From: Sambucus nigra
Lineage: Eukaryota > Streptophyta > Magnoliopsida > Dipsacales > Adoxaceae
Assembly (NCBI GenBank): GCA_949130495.1
Contig: OX422208.1
Location: 645,814,023 to 645,878,022, forward strand
Reading direction: 5' to 3'
DNA: 64,000 nucleotides
A model generated the notes under the pieces. That model worked only from the letters and a program-made list of their open reading frames with translations. It was not told where the DNA came from and did no database searches. The position numbers and the translations under genes were made by a program. Numbering within the stretch: position 1 is the first letter of the stretch; every line of letters begins with the position of its first letter. Of this stretch, positions 31,004 through 41,459 are shown piece by piece.

Positions 31004-31976
31004 AAGAGTATATTCCTGCCACATCTCAATTGGGCAGGACCCTTGGTCCTAATGCGAGTCCTCAGGTTCGCCAGGCCTTTGTTAAGCTTTGCAAATCCCT
31101 TAGGTCTAGGAATCAAAAGTATAAGGATCAGTCTGAGCTTGTGGCCAAGTTGAAGGACAGGCTCCAGGAGATGGAAGAGGTTGGTGCTTTAGTGCAAGAA
31201 TAGGTGAATGCGTTGAGAGCAAAGCTTCTCGATGCTTCCGAGATCAACCACGTTGGTGAGATTCTTCAGCAAGAAAATAAAGCTTTAAGGAAAGAGGTCT
31301 CGCGTCTTAGGGAACATGCGTCGAGCACCGCTCCTTTAGTGTTGCAAGGCTCTTCATCAACGCAAGCTAGGGCTGGCTCGAGTGATGTTCCCCCTGTACT
31401 GCGAGGTTCTTTATCGAAGCAAGATAGGGCTGGCTCGAGCAATGTTCCCTCTGTACTGCGAGGTTCTTCATCAACGCGAGATGGCAGGAGCACCAGGAGC
31501 CGAGATAGGGAAATGGAAGAGCTTCGAGAGAGGGAAATGGAAGAGCTTCGTGGTGATATCAAGTGAGCATATGTGATCGTTGTTGGGCTTCAAAGGGATA
31601 TTACTCGGCTGCGGCACCTGTTTAAAAAAGGACCTCGACGGGTATGGGCCGACGGTTACGATCAGGGTTGGCAAGATGCTCCGACTAGGCTGGCAGAGTT
31701 TGAGGAGCTCGCCTTCATCAGGGGTGGTAGAGTGCATTGAAGGTGATACAAGTCCCAAGGAACTCAATGCTCTGGTATCACCATGCAATCTCCCCCTCTA
31801 CTCGGATGCCCAATCCCTTTCGGAGAGATGATCAGTGGATACCCATCTTTGCCATCCCTCGGCAGCTATTGGAGTTGGATGTTGATGAAGTTGAGGAAGG
31901 GTTGGCCCCTCATCCTGATGATGTCCGAAGAGCCCAAGTGGTTGATTACCTTACTCAGAGGCGTCATCCTCATTAG
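31004..31976 (+). pseudogene. Element C plus-strand gene 2: second coiled-coil protein of unknown function
   Basis: Begins after a likely splice acceptor (TTGTTGATGTAG|AAGAG, 31003). One frame reads QVRQAFVKLCKSLRSRNQKY, KLKDRLQEMEEVGALVQE, a TAG at 31201 (CAG expected), NALRAKLLDASEINH, LQQENKALRKEVSRLREHA, a repeated Ser-rich block (three copies of V-L-x-G-S-S/L-S around 31335-31485), then DREMEELREREMEELRG, a TGA at 31564 (CGA expected) and LQRDITRLRHLFKKGP and YDQGWQDAPTRLAEFEELAF. A frameshift near 31740 leads to NPFRRDDQWIPIFAIPRQLL and a stop at 31974. I do not recognise the family. It lies between gene 1 and the 3' end of integrase, in the same direction as gene 1. Confidence 0.55.
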
Positions 31977-32639
31977 GATTTTGCTAGTTGTTTCTCTGTG
32001 TACTTTTTGTAGTGCAAATGCTTTGGGCGAGTTCGCCGACTAAACATGTATCACCATTGTTGTAAATATAGTGGATTAATAAAATTTCTATTTTGGGATA
32101 ATTTAGCCGACTAAACAAGTGCATTATATTCTCCAAGTTCTTACTCCTTGGTGATCATCTAAGTTTGTGTAATCACGCAAATGTCCTCCCAGTCCAATAT
32201 AACATCAAGATACCATTGTGCACCACTTTACCTTTTAGGTCATGTCGTCACACTCCCTTAGGCCTAAGTGTGGAAACTGGCGAGGACACACCTAGTGTTG
32301 GATATTCCATCCGATCAAGATTTTATTTAGCCAAAGAAGGTTTGGTGACCAGTTTAGATTTGGCCATTTTGCCTAAGGATCTCCTGTAGGGCTTCATATA
32401 TTTCCAGGGGCAATGTCGAGAGGTCTTTCGTGTTTCTTAACGACAACCTGAGGAGGGACAATTCCCTGCTATGGTGTGATGATCAATGTGTATGTTATTT
32501 GGAAAAGATGTGTAATAAAGCTCGTATAGCTGTTACTCATTAGAGTGCAACCGTTTTAAATAACTTTCATTAATGACAAGGAAAATGAACTTCTAGTTCC
32601 ATAACAAAAGAATAAAAGAAAGATCTAAAAATATAATCT
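31977..32639. other. Spacer between plus-strand gene 2 and integrase of element C
   Basis: No coding motif; probably the 3' ends of two convergent transcripts. A repeated GCCGACTAAACA occurs at about 32035 and 32105. Confidence 0.5.
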
Positions 32640-33910
32640 ATTGAGATTGGCTACGTTCCATGCTCGTGGTATTTCTCTGCCTTCCATCGTTTCCAAGTGA
32701 TAGGCGCCCTGCAGATCGTCCCTTGTTATCTTGAAGGGTCCTTCCCAATTTGGTCCTAGCTTTCCATTTGATGGTTTTACTGTGCTGCCCAGGACTTTCC
32801 TCAGGACGTAGTCCCCAACTTGGAATGTCCTTGGGTTGACCCTTTTGTTGTAATGTCTTGCGAGCTGTTGCTGATAGTTCGCTAGTTTTACTAGGGCTAA
32901 CTCTCGGCGCTCGTTGGCTAGTCGAGCTCAGTGAGCAACGCTGCATCATTATGGACCTGGTCGACAAGGTTGGATCTCATTGTTGGCAAACCTGCTTCTA
33001 GTGGGATGATTGCTTTCATCCCATATGTCAGTGAAAATGGGGTTTCTCCCATTTCTCATCGTGGAGTGGTTCTGTAAGCCCATAGAATGTGTGGTAATTC
33101 ATTTACCCATGCGCCTTTGGCTCACTCCAATCGCTTCTTTAATCCGTCGATCACAGTTCTATTGGAAGCCTCAGCTTGGCCATTGCTCTGAGGGTAGGCC
33201 ACCGAACTGAAGTGGTGTCTGATACCGTGTTCGTTACAGAAACTCTGAAAAGAGTCACTTTCGAACTGCGTTCCATTGTCGGTGATGATGGTTCTAGGGA
33301 TGCCAAAATGAGTGATTATGTTTCTCCATATGAATCTTATAATATCTGCATCTCGGATATTCGCCAGGGGTTCCGCCTCGATCCATTTGGTGAATTAGTC
33401 GGTTGCAACCAACAGATATTTGCGATTGCCGGTGGTGGTGGGCAGTGGTCCCACGATGTTAATTCCCCATTGGGCAAATGGACATGGGCTGGTTAGTGAT
33501 TTTAGTTCGCTAGCTGGTTGGTGGACCATAGGAGCGTGAAGTTGGCATTTCAGGCACTTACAGACATATATCGCAGAGTCCTTTTGCATATATGGCCACC
33601 TATGCCCTCCTTTATTGCTCGGAAAGCTAGAGACCTTCCTCCGATATGGCTTCTACAGACTCCTTCGTGAAGCTCATGTAGCACTTTCTCGATATTCCCT
33701 AGGTGAACGCATTGGAGGTAGGGTCCAGAGAAGGATTTCTTATATAAGTTGCCCTCTGGGGATAAGTGAAAGCGAGCAGCTTTGACTCTTATCTGGTGGG
33801 CAGTCTTCTTGTCCTCCGGTAGCGTGCCATCCTTCAAATAATCCCTTAAGGGGTCCATCCAGCTGGGAGCTGATCCCACCTGGAGTACCTGTTCCATGTT
33901 TGGTGGCTTG
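32640..33910 (-). pseudogene. Element C integrase
   Basis: Zinc region ELHEGVCRSHIGGRSLAFRA then, after a frameshift near 33590, CKCLKCQLHAP. Core WGINIVGPLP (catalytic Asp is Asn, coding aac at plus-strand 33458-33460), LLVATD followed by a TAA where Tyr is expected, FTKWIEAEPLA, ITDNGTQFES, GQAEASNRTVIDGLKKRL, LWAYRTTPR. The C-terminus is readable: KLANYQQQLARHYNKRVNP, FQVGDYVLRKVLG, LGPNWEGPFKI and RAWNVANLNR. No chromodomain. Confidence 0.88.
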
Positions 33911-33989
33911 CTATCGCGGTTAATGCTCGGATGAGTGAGGAAATCGATGGGGATGGTTCTTTTTAAGTCGGATTCAACTGCCGAACTAA

Positions 33990-34452
33990 GGGCTACTAAG
34001 GCATCAACATGGCTATTTTTCCCTCTGGGAAACTGCTGGATATTGATCTCTTCGAAGCTCGCCATTAGTTTTTTCACTAAAGCGAGGTAAGCTGCCATTC
34101 TTTCATCTTTTTCATTATAGTCTCCACTTATCTGATTGGAGACCAATTGGGAATCGCCAAACACCTGTAAATGCGTTGCCCCCAAAGTGAGCGCCTTTTG
34201 GAGGCCGGCTATTAGGGCTTTTTATTCTACTTCGTTGTTGGAGGCTGTAAATCCAAGCCTGATTCCTTGTTCAAGGATTTTATTTTTTGGAGTAACGAGG
34301 ACAATGCCTATCCCTGCCTCCTTTGAGTTGGAGGCTCCATCAACAAATAGTTTCCAGGTTTCCTCTGTCGTTTGGTTCTCCTTTTGCCTTGTTGGTTAAG
34401 GTTGGTTGGAAGGTTCCTCGCTCGTGAATTCGGCTATGAAATCAGCAAGGAT
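33990..34452 (-). pseudogene. Element C second RNase H (plant/archaeal-type)
   Basis: The minus strand reads [20 protein letters not shown], then [11 protein letters not shown] followed by a stop, then KALIAGLQKALTLGATHLQV, GDSQLVSNQISGDYNEKDER. The first catalytic Asp is present (unlike B). The stop falls at the conserved E-Y-E-A, where Tyr is expected. Confidence 0.85.
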
Positions 34453-34760
34453 CTACCCCTTGATTACGTTCCTTGGTTGAAATTGGATGTCAAACCGCCC
34501 GAGCTCGACTGACCATTTAGACAGTCTGCCCGACAAATCCGCTTTCCTTAGGATTGCCTTAAGGGGGTGCAATGTTAGGATGATGATAGTGTGGGATTCA
34601 AAATAGTGCTTCAGCTTCCTCGAAGCCACTACTAGTGCCAAGGCAAGCTTCTCCAGTGGTAGGTACCTCTGGTCGGCATCAAGTAGGGTCTTGCTCGCGT
34701 AATAAACAGGCTGCGGATACCTGCAACCTCGCATATTAACGCAGAGCTGACAGTGTGGTT
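34453..34760 (-). pseudogene. Element C first RNase H, C-terminal part
   Basis: QPVYYASKTLLDADQRYLPL, then KLALALVVASRKLKHYFESH, then ILTLHPLKAILRK (the usual L-T-D is L-T-L, losing a catalytic Asp), LSKWSVELGRFDIQF. Ends at TAG 34453-34455 after NVIKG, at the same codon where element B also has TAG. Confidence 0.85.
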
Positions 34761-35789
34761 GGAAACGGAGAGGTACAAGTAGAAAGAACCTGTTTTCCGT
34801 GGTATAACGAGCAGTGGTGGAGAGCTTAAGTAAGCTTTGAGCTCGTTCAATGCTCGCGAGCAATCTGGGCTCCACTCTACCATTTTGCCCCCCTTTAGAA
34901 GCTGGAAGAAAGGCTTGCATTTCTTGGAGGATTTAGAGATGATTCGATTTAAGGCAGCGAGCATTCCAGTGAGCTTCTGTACGTCCCGGATTGTTCGAGG
35001 AGGTTGTACCCTGTTAATTGCATCGATCTGGTCTGGGTTAGCCTCTATGCCTCTCTTGCTGACCAAGTACCCAAGAAATTTTCCTGACTGGACACCGAAA
35101 GAACACTTGCTTGCACTAAGTTTCATTCGGTATTTCCTGAGGATTTCGAAGGTGTTTGACATGTCTGATAGGTGGTTTTGTTTCTTCTTGCTTTTAACGA
35201 GCATGTCATCGATGTAGATCTCCATGGTGTTTCCCATATGGTCCTTGAACATCTTGGTGACCAGCCGCTGATAGGTTTCCCCTGCATTCTTGAGCCCAAA
35301 GGGCATGACCTTGTAGCAGTATAATCCAATTGTCGTGATGAACGTTGTTTTGTCCTGGTCTGGGGCATATAAAGGGATCTAATGATACCCTGAGTACGCG
35401 TCCAGGAAACTCATTCGCTCGTGAGCTGTAGTGGCGTCTACTACTTGGTCTATTTTTGGGAGGGGGAAACTATCCTTAGGGCACGCTCTGTTGAGGTCAG
35501 TGAAGTCGATGCAAACTCTCCACTTCCCGTTGCTTTTTGGAACCACTACTGGGTTGGATAACCACTTGGGGAATTGTACTTCCCGTATGGATCCTGCTTC
35601 CAGCAGTTTTTCAACTTCTTTTTCTACCGCTTTTGCCTTCTCGGGTGCGGTTCGCCGTGCTTTCTGGGTGATTGGTTTGAAGGTGGGGTCGACATGCAAC
35701 TGATGACAGACCATACTAGGATCGATTCCAGGCAGCTCGTATGGTTCCCATGCGAAAACATCTACGTTGCGTCTCAGCAGAGTTGTCAA
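34632..35789 (-). pseudogene. Element C reverse transcriptase, one stop
   Basis: Frame continuous from 35789 (MTTLLRRNVDVFAWEPYELP) to about 34730 except a TAG at 35379-35381, directly after DAYSGYH, where Gln is usual. Motifs: KWRVCIDFTDLNRACPKDSF, YKVMPFGLKNAGETYQRLV, EIYIDDMLVKSKK (both catalytic Asp intact), KCSFGV, GYLVSKRGIEANP and GMLAALNRIISKS. A frameshift near 34.73 kb moves the following RNase H to another frame. Confidence 0.9.
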
Positions 35790-35942
35790 TTCCTTATGTT
35801 CCTGGTCAGTGAGAGATGCTCCAATCAGGAAGACTCTATTACTGTCGCCATCTCCAGCCGTAACTTCTACCAGATCCTCGACGACCAGTTCGGAGGGGAG
35901 GAGCCTGGTCTCCTCTACTCCAGGTCTTCCGTACTTTAATTG

Positions 35943-36449
35943 TTATTTAGAAGGTGTCAGACCTTCTTCAACTTTCTCGCTGAGCTGATCGGCCTTCTTC
36001 TCTGGCTTTGGTCTGATGGCTGCTATGAAACACCTTCTTGCCATCGTTTGATCACCGTGGATCTCCATTACTCCTCGCTCAGTTACGTGCTTGAGTTTCT
36101 GATGGTAGGTCGAGGAGACTACTTTCATTGCGTGGAGCCATCCCCTGCCGAGGATGGCTTGGTATGGCGAGTCGATGCCCACCACCAAAAACTCAATCAT
36201 CTTGGAGACGTTTCCCGCGCGAACTGACAGTAAAATTTTTCCCAGGGGCATAGTTATTTTTCCAGCGAAGCCAACTAAAGGGACAGTAGCTTCCTTTAGG
36301 TCAGCGACGCTTAACCTCAATTTTCTGAATAGGTCGAGATACATTACCTCGGATGAGCTTCCTTGGTCGACGAGCAACTTGTCAACGTCAAAGTTAGCTG
36401 TTCTGAGGGTAATGATCAAAGCATCGTGATGTGTAATTCTTACTCCCAC
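35943..36449 (-). pseudogene. Element C aspartic protease
   Basis: A 168-codon open frame: HHDALIITLRTANFDVDKLL, then the active site VDQGSSSEVMY (D-Q-G-S-S), GFAGKITMPLG (flap), YQAILGRGWLHAM and VVSSTYHQKLK. Layout and order match Tat proteases. The frame is open but separated from gag and RT by stops, so it is only a relic of the polyprotein. Confidence 0.85.
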
Positions 36450-36499
36450 CAGATCTTCATATGTGAAAACAATATGCTTGTTATAGTTGACGTTATCTG

Positions 36500-37698
36500 C
36501 TCGTCAACGCTTTCCTGACTGTGACTTTGCTGGATCGATCTGAAAAGCTTGCATTACCGCTATAAGTTTCTTCATCTCCATCCGAGCTGAATTTCCTTGG
36601 ATCTGCTTGGCATCAGATGCCCTATGAATCACCGCGAACTCATGTCCAGCATCATCTTCGAGCACGTTGTCAGGTCTCGCCTCTCTATTGGCAGCCACTT
36701 TCTCTTCCTTTTTTCTCCACAAACTCATTCAAATGGTCGGATTGGGCTAGCTCTTCGAGGTGGGACTTAAGAGCTTTACAATGCTCAGTCTTATGTCCCC
36801 CCTCTTTATGAAAGGCGCATCTCAGCGCATTGGTCCTTTTCGTGGGATCTCCTCCCATCTACCTGGGCCACTTGATGAATGGCTCGTCCTTGATTTTTGT
36901 GAGAATTTTGTAAATTGGTTCCTTGAAGATGGTGTTGACCACCTGAAATGCTTTCGACACATCATTGTTGCCTCCGTTCTTGGAGTCATTTTTGCCCCCG
37001 TTCTTACCTCCCTTCTTCTGGTTCTCAGTTTTTTCACTGCCCTTGGCAGTGAGTTTAGCTCGATCTTTTTCCCCTGTACTGAGTCGGGTGACATCTTCCA
37101 CCTTAGCGTACTTCTCGATGCGAGCCATTAGGTCGTCAACAGTCATAACCTCTTTCTTCGTCACTGACTGGTACAGAAGGGAAGAGTTGGGTAACCCAAT
37201 TTTGAAAGAGGCCACTGCCACTTGCTTCGAGCAATCCTCGACCTCATTGAATAACTCCCAGTACCTCTTTGCGTAGTCTCGGAGGGTCTCTTGAGGTGTT
37301 TTCTTCATCGTCAGTAAAGAATTCATCCTGTTGGGATGGGAGCTACTGGTAATGAATCGGGTCGTAAAGAGCTCGGCCAGGGATTTGAAACTCCTAATGG
37401 ATCGATGGGGAAGCCTCTCGAACCACTTCTGCACTACATCATGGAGGCTCGAGGGAAAAATTCGACACATTAGTGCATCCCGATGGTTCCAGAGGGTCAT
37501 GGCCTGCCGGTACTGCCTGACGTGATCAATGGGATCAGTTTTACCGTCATAAATCTTGAACCTAGTAATGGAAAATTTCTTGGGGGCTTCTTCTTTTTCA
37601 ATTTCCCTCATGAAAGGCGACTTCATATGGGTTTTGAGAGCCCACCTAGCGAGTTCTCGGGTCGATCTGGTACCGTGGTGGGCAGGATGTTGGTCCAT
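36500..37698 (-). pseudogene. Element C gag and linker
   Basis: The 279-codon open part starts at 37698 (MDQHPAHHG). Motifs: KFSITRFKIYDGKTDPIDHV, YRQAMTLWNHRDALMCRIFP, WFERLPHRSIRSFKSLAELF, then ETLRDYAKRYWELFNEVEDC, and a Lys/Gly/Asn-rich tail. A TAG at 36859 (CAG expected) separates it from a readable knuckle-like CAFHKEGGHKTEHC (about 36.80 kb). The linker to the protease (36504-36728) is open in part. Upstream of 37698 (37.7-38.23 kb), minus-strand Arg/Ser-rich leader or gag N-terminal sequence continues in broken frames. Confidence 0.85.
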
Positions 37699-38230
37699 CT
37701 CCCTTCGGACCAGATCTCCTATGTTCTCATTGCTGCGAGTAGGGCTCTGGTAACGGCGAGCTTTTCACAGCTGCTCGCGTAGGTCGTCGTCTGATTCGTC
37801 TCCCTCTACCTTCTGGGATCCTCGCCTAGGGATCCTCCCTCGACTGCGAGACTTGCTCGCCTGAGGGCTAGGAGTGCGGTATGGACGTCTCCTAGTGTCA
37901 CAATGAAGCTCTTTCTCCAGTCTTTCTAGTCTCCTTTTTAGGCGAGCATTCTCAGCCTTGTATTTGCGAGAAGACTCCCTCTGCTCGTGTAGCCTTGCCT
38001 CGTATGCATCAATCAGTCTGGATATCTACGTGGACCTCGCTGGTCCTTAGCTTTCTTCTGAAGCTGGCCTTTCTAAGCGAGCCCTCTGATCTGAACGTCG
38101 AATTTCAGATCTAATTCTACAAGGGACAGGTGGTTCTTAAATATCCCCTGCCTGGGGAGCATTACTACTGTGACCAGACAATTTAAACTCCTTTCTTGCT
38201 GTGGGCTTTTCTCAGGGAAGATGAACGTTT

Positions 38231-38246
38231 CCCGCAGACGGCGCCA
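38231..38246 (-). other. Element C primer binding site
   Basis: The minus strand reads ATTGGCGCCGTCTGCGGG; TGGCGCCGT fits the 3' end of tRNA-Asp. Nearly the same as in element F. Confidence 0.75.
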
Positions 38247-38248
38247 AT

Positions 38249-38659
38249 TGTGGTGACAATTATTATGCAACACAAATAGATAGGAGAAAGGCAATCACCA
38301 AGCAAGAGTAAGGAATATAAAATAAAAATCACACAACAAAGGATGTACGTGGTTCAGCAAAGATGTGCCTACGTCCACGGTGGTACAGTCGATGTAATTT
38401 CTATATACTTCGGGGAGTGGTTACATAGAATACAACTTGTCCTTTGTCCCAGACTTAGGGTTCAATATATACATGTTCATTTTAGTAAGTGGGGGAGTTG
38501 GACTCCCCCACGTCTTCCATCTATCCCTTGAACCTCCCTTAATGGGAACGTGGGAAGAGAACGGATCATACTCAAAATAAGAGATGGGGGGTCTAGACTT
38601 TGGGCCGCTAGAATTGGGCTACTCGTCTAGGCCCATCATCTTAATTTTGGGTACCCACA
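38249..38659 (-). repeat. Element C 5' LTR (411 bp)
   Basis: Ends TG/CA. A TATA-like TGTATATATTGAAC on the minus strand at about 38461-38474. Followed inward by the primer site. Confidence 0.95.
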
Positions 38660-38867
38660 TTTATCAAAACCTAACTTTTAGGTATAATCTTAGATTTGTT
38701 ATGTAGATCTTGGATTTGATGATAGAAATTAGTTTAAATGTATTCTATGATGAATATTGATGATATATATGTGATTGGGTTGAAAAGAAATGAAGAGAAT
38801 ATGATTAAAATGAATTTTGGGATTTTTGGCTTACTAAAAAGTAGCAATTTTCGAGAGTTCTGAAGGG

Positions 38868-39060
38868 ACGAATCAATTCGGCCTCCTACCGAATCGATTC
38901 AGAAATGTGCAGTTGCCCAGGTCTGAGTGACTGAATCGATTCGGCCTGAGACAGAGTCCCAGGTCTGATAACCTGAATCGATTCGCCTTGGAGGCCGAAT
39001 CGATTCGCTGGGCCGAATCGATTCGGGATTGGCCCAAATCGATTCGGAAACAGGGCTTTT
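38868..39060. repeat. Cluster of CGAATCGATTCG palindromes (5' LTR copy of D)
   Basis: Seven copies or near copies of the 12-base palindrome in about 190 bases. Confidence 0.9.
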
Positions 39061-39787
39061 CGAAGGATGTTTTTCTAGGGATAATTTCATTCCGTTTTGT
39101 TCGAGGTTATCGATTGGGAACGTCTTTAGGGATCGTATGGAGTACGTTTTGGAGACTTTTAGGGAGTTTCCCTTATTAGAGATTATTGGAGTCATATAGA
39201 CTTAATTTGAGGAATACCGATCTGAGATTTTGGTATCATCTAAGTGGGGTAGCCCACTACCGTTGAGATTTCCATTTGGAGATATTTATGAAATATATAT
39301 AATCAAGTTAGAACGCTTAATGATAATGGATTTTAGAATCCAATCGCCAAATGGGATAATTTTAAAGGTTCATAAAACAAATTGAACCCTGTTCTGGATG
39401 GAGAATTATAAATGCTAATTAATGTGCATATGGATATAGAAATATCCTTAATGATGATTGATTTGGCAGAAGTCTCACACAATGATAAACGCTAAATGTA
39501 GTGCATTAGGATAAGGAATATCCTCAACATAAATAGAATTGAGAGACAATTCATAAATAGAAGCGACATGTGAGCTTCAAGAGAGAAATAGTATAGTGTA
39601 TACTAAGTGGGGAAGATGTGTGAGAATTGACGACTAGTATATCAAGAGGGAAATATACTAAACAATGACATAAATTCTATTGCCCCTAAGAGCGTATAGT
39701 AAATATGAAAACAATGTGACAGGTATATCTTATATGATGGTGTATCTTTATATGTTGTGATGATGTATGTATGCCTTATGTGATGGT

Positions 39788-39806
39788 ATATATATATATA
39801 TATATT
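39788..39806. repeat. (TA)n run in element D 5' LTR
   Basis: Alternating T and A, also present but shorter in the 3' LTR (about 54519-54535). Confidence 0.8.
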
Positions 39807-40331
39807 GAAGCATACCCCCTCCTTGCTATCATTGGGAAGTTGTGTGCAATGAGGGCGAGCATCCTGGCTCAAAGCGCAGGGTGTGGATATTCCCCAGGTC
39901 ATAGTCGTCCATTGTGATTATTTATACGATATATATATATATATGCATTCTTTTGGGGGTGAGAAGTCGGGGGTATGTGACGTTCTCACTTGCCAGTTAG
40001 GAGCTATAACCGCTTCTCGGGACGTTTAGTGCGTGAGTTGATCACGAGGTGGGTGTCGTTGAACCCCACCAGGGGGCCCCAGTTTGCTACGTGTATGGGC
40101 TGCTGAAAGATGATAGCATGTGAGCCTGCATCCTCGAGTTATAGCTCGGTTGGATGGTTATGATATTGTTGTGCTTGTACTTGGGTATCGAGGGCTTAAT
40201 GGACCTCAACGACCAACATTGCCAGGATTAGTGTATTGGGGGGTTCCTTGTTTGGATTTCGCCTCGACGAGACATCCCACGCACGAACCGCAGTGTAACG
40301 TTGGAAATTGGGAAGAAGTTAGTCCTTAATG

Positions 40332-40333
<2 letters not shown>

Positions 40334-40363
<30 letters not shown>
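40334..40363. repeat. (TA)n run at the Helitron insertion point
   Basis: About 30 bases before the Helitron; the run continues on its other side at 49218-49234. The empty-site equivalent is at about 55061-55079. Confidence 0.85.
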
Positions 40364-40368
<5 letters not shown>

Positions 40369-40399
40369 AATAAAGTAGCAAAGATATGTATGTCATAAG

Positions 40400-41080
40400 A
40401 TCAAAAGATGATGTCATCAGATGAGTTTTTTTACTCTAATACCCACTTTACCCCTTAAGTCTTTGATTTCCCTCTATTTTTATACCTACCAAAATTACAC
40501 TTTAATTCAAAATTTGGGGTATTTTGGTCACAACTACTTCGTTCTCTACTTCTCTCCCGCTCACACCCTCTCACACAAACATAACATTTCTCTAATTTAC
40601 TCCCGTTCTATCATTAGCAATCCAAAAAAGCCCTACCTCAAACATCCCCACTTCTTCAGCCGCTTCCCCTCCTCCCTACGCCGTCGCTCATCTCTCCATG
40701 TCGCCGCTCATCTCTCCACAATAGGTTTTGATTTATTTCGATGTTAGCTTTCATTTCTGATTTTATCTTCCGTTTTTTATCTTAGCTTTGGTTTCATTAT
40801 TTGTAGAAAGAATAAACGTCATTTATTCCCAATTAAATTTGAGTTTTTGTTTCTAAAATAGGACTACAATCAGTTCTTACATAAATTATTGAGTTGATAG
40901 CTATAAGTTGGTTATCATTCCTTGCTTTTGGTATTTTTTATTGGTTTGCCATTCATTCTGTGTTTTAACCATGTTACTTTATTAGGTCTCTTATCATTTG
41001 GAGGCCCAAGGAGAAATCTGAAATTGTGCAACAAAGGGAAGGAAAAAAGATCGTTCTTTGTGGAAAAGCTGAGAAGAAAT
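40400..41080. other. Helitron 5' region, no recognised gene
   Basis: Pyrimidine-rich on the plus strand (CTCCCGCTCACACCCTCTCA near 40556), resembling a plant 5' leader followed by a GT-rich intron-like stretch. A possible captured promoter/leader, not identified. Confidence 0.35.
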
Positions 41081-41094
41081 ATACCAAGAAGTTT

Positions 41095-41455
41095 AAGGGT
41101 GAGGATTTTTTTTATGTATATGGATTTTAGGGATTTTGGTAAGCTTTACGGTTTTTGGAACATGGATTTGATTATAGGGTTTGGGTATTATTATATAAGA
41201 TGAGGATTTTTTGTATGTATATGGATTTTTAGGAATTTTGGTAACTATTTTGTAATTTTTCATAACTTTTATGGTTTTTGGAATATGGATTTGAATTTAG
41301 CTTTTACGATTTTTGGAACATGGATTTGATTATAGGGTTTTGGGTAGTATTATATAGGATGAGGATTTTTTGTATGTATATGGATTTTAGGGATTTTGGT
41401 AACTATTTTGTATTGGAATATGAATTTCATTATAGGGTTTTCGGTATTATCCAAG
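41095..41455. repeat. Imperfect tandem repeats in the Helitron
   Basis: Three diverged copies of a unit containing GATGAGGATTTTTTGTATGT then ATGGATTTTAGGGATTTTGG, with TTTTTGGAACATGGATTTGA between them. Confidence 0.75.
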
Positions 41456-41459
41456 GATC

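Larger units (their letters stand above)
28734..38659 (-). mobile_element. Element C: Tat-type Ty3/gypsy retrotransposon with plus-strand extra genes
   Basis: Two 411-bp LTRs (28734-29144 and 38249-38659), TGTGGTGACA...GTACCCACA, flanked by the 5-bp TSD tttat (28729-28733, 38660-38664). Gag, protease, RT, two RNase H domains and integrase run on the minus strand from 37.7 to 32.6 kb. Two genes run the other way between integrase and the 3' LTR (29.5-32.0 kb). Several stops and frameshifts disable it. It sits inside the 5' LTR of element D. Confidence 0.95.
38660..40363 (+). repeat. Element D 5' LTR, piece 2
   Basis: Starts with the second tttat copy and matches about 53368-55070. Carries the CGAATCGATTCG cluster and ends in a (TA)n run where the Helitron inserted. 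Confidence 0.93.

Noticed and set aside
35431..37782. Several plus-strand open frames over gag, protease and RT of element C
   Set aside because: Antisense shadows without motifs; the minus strand reads as known domains.
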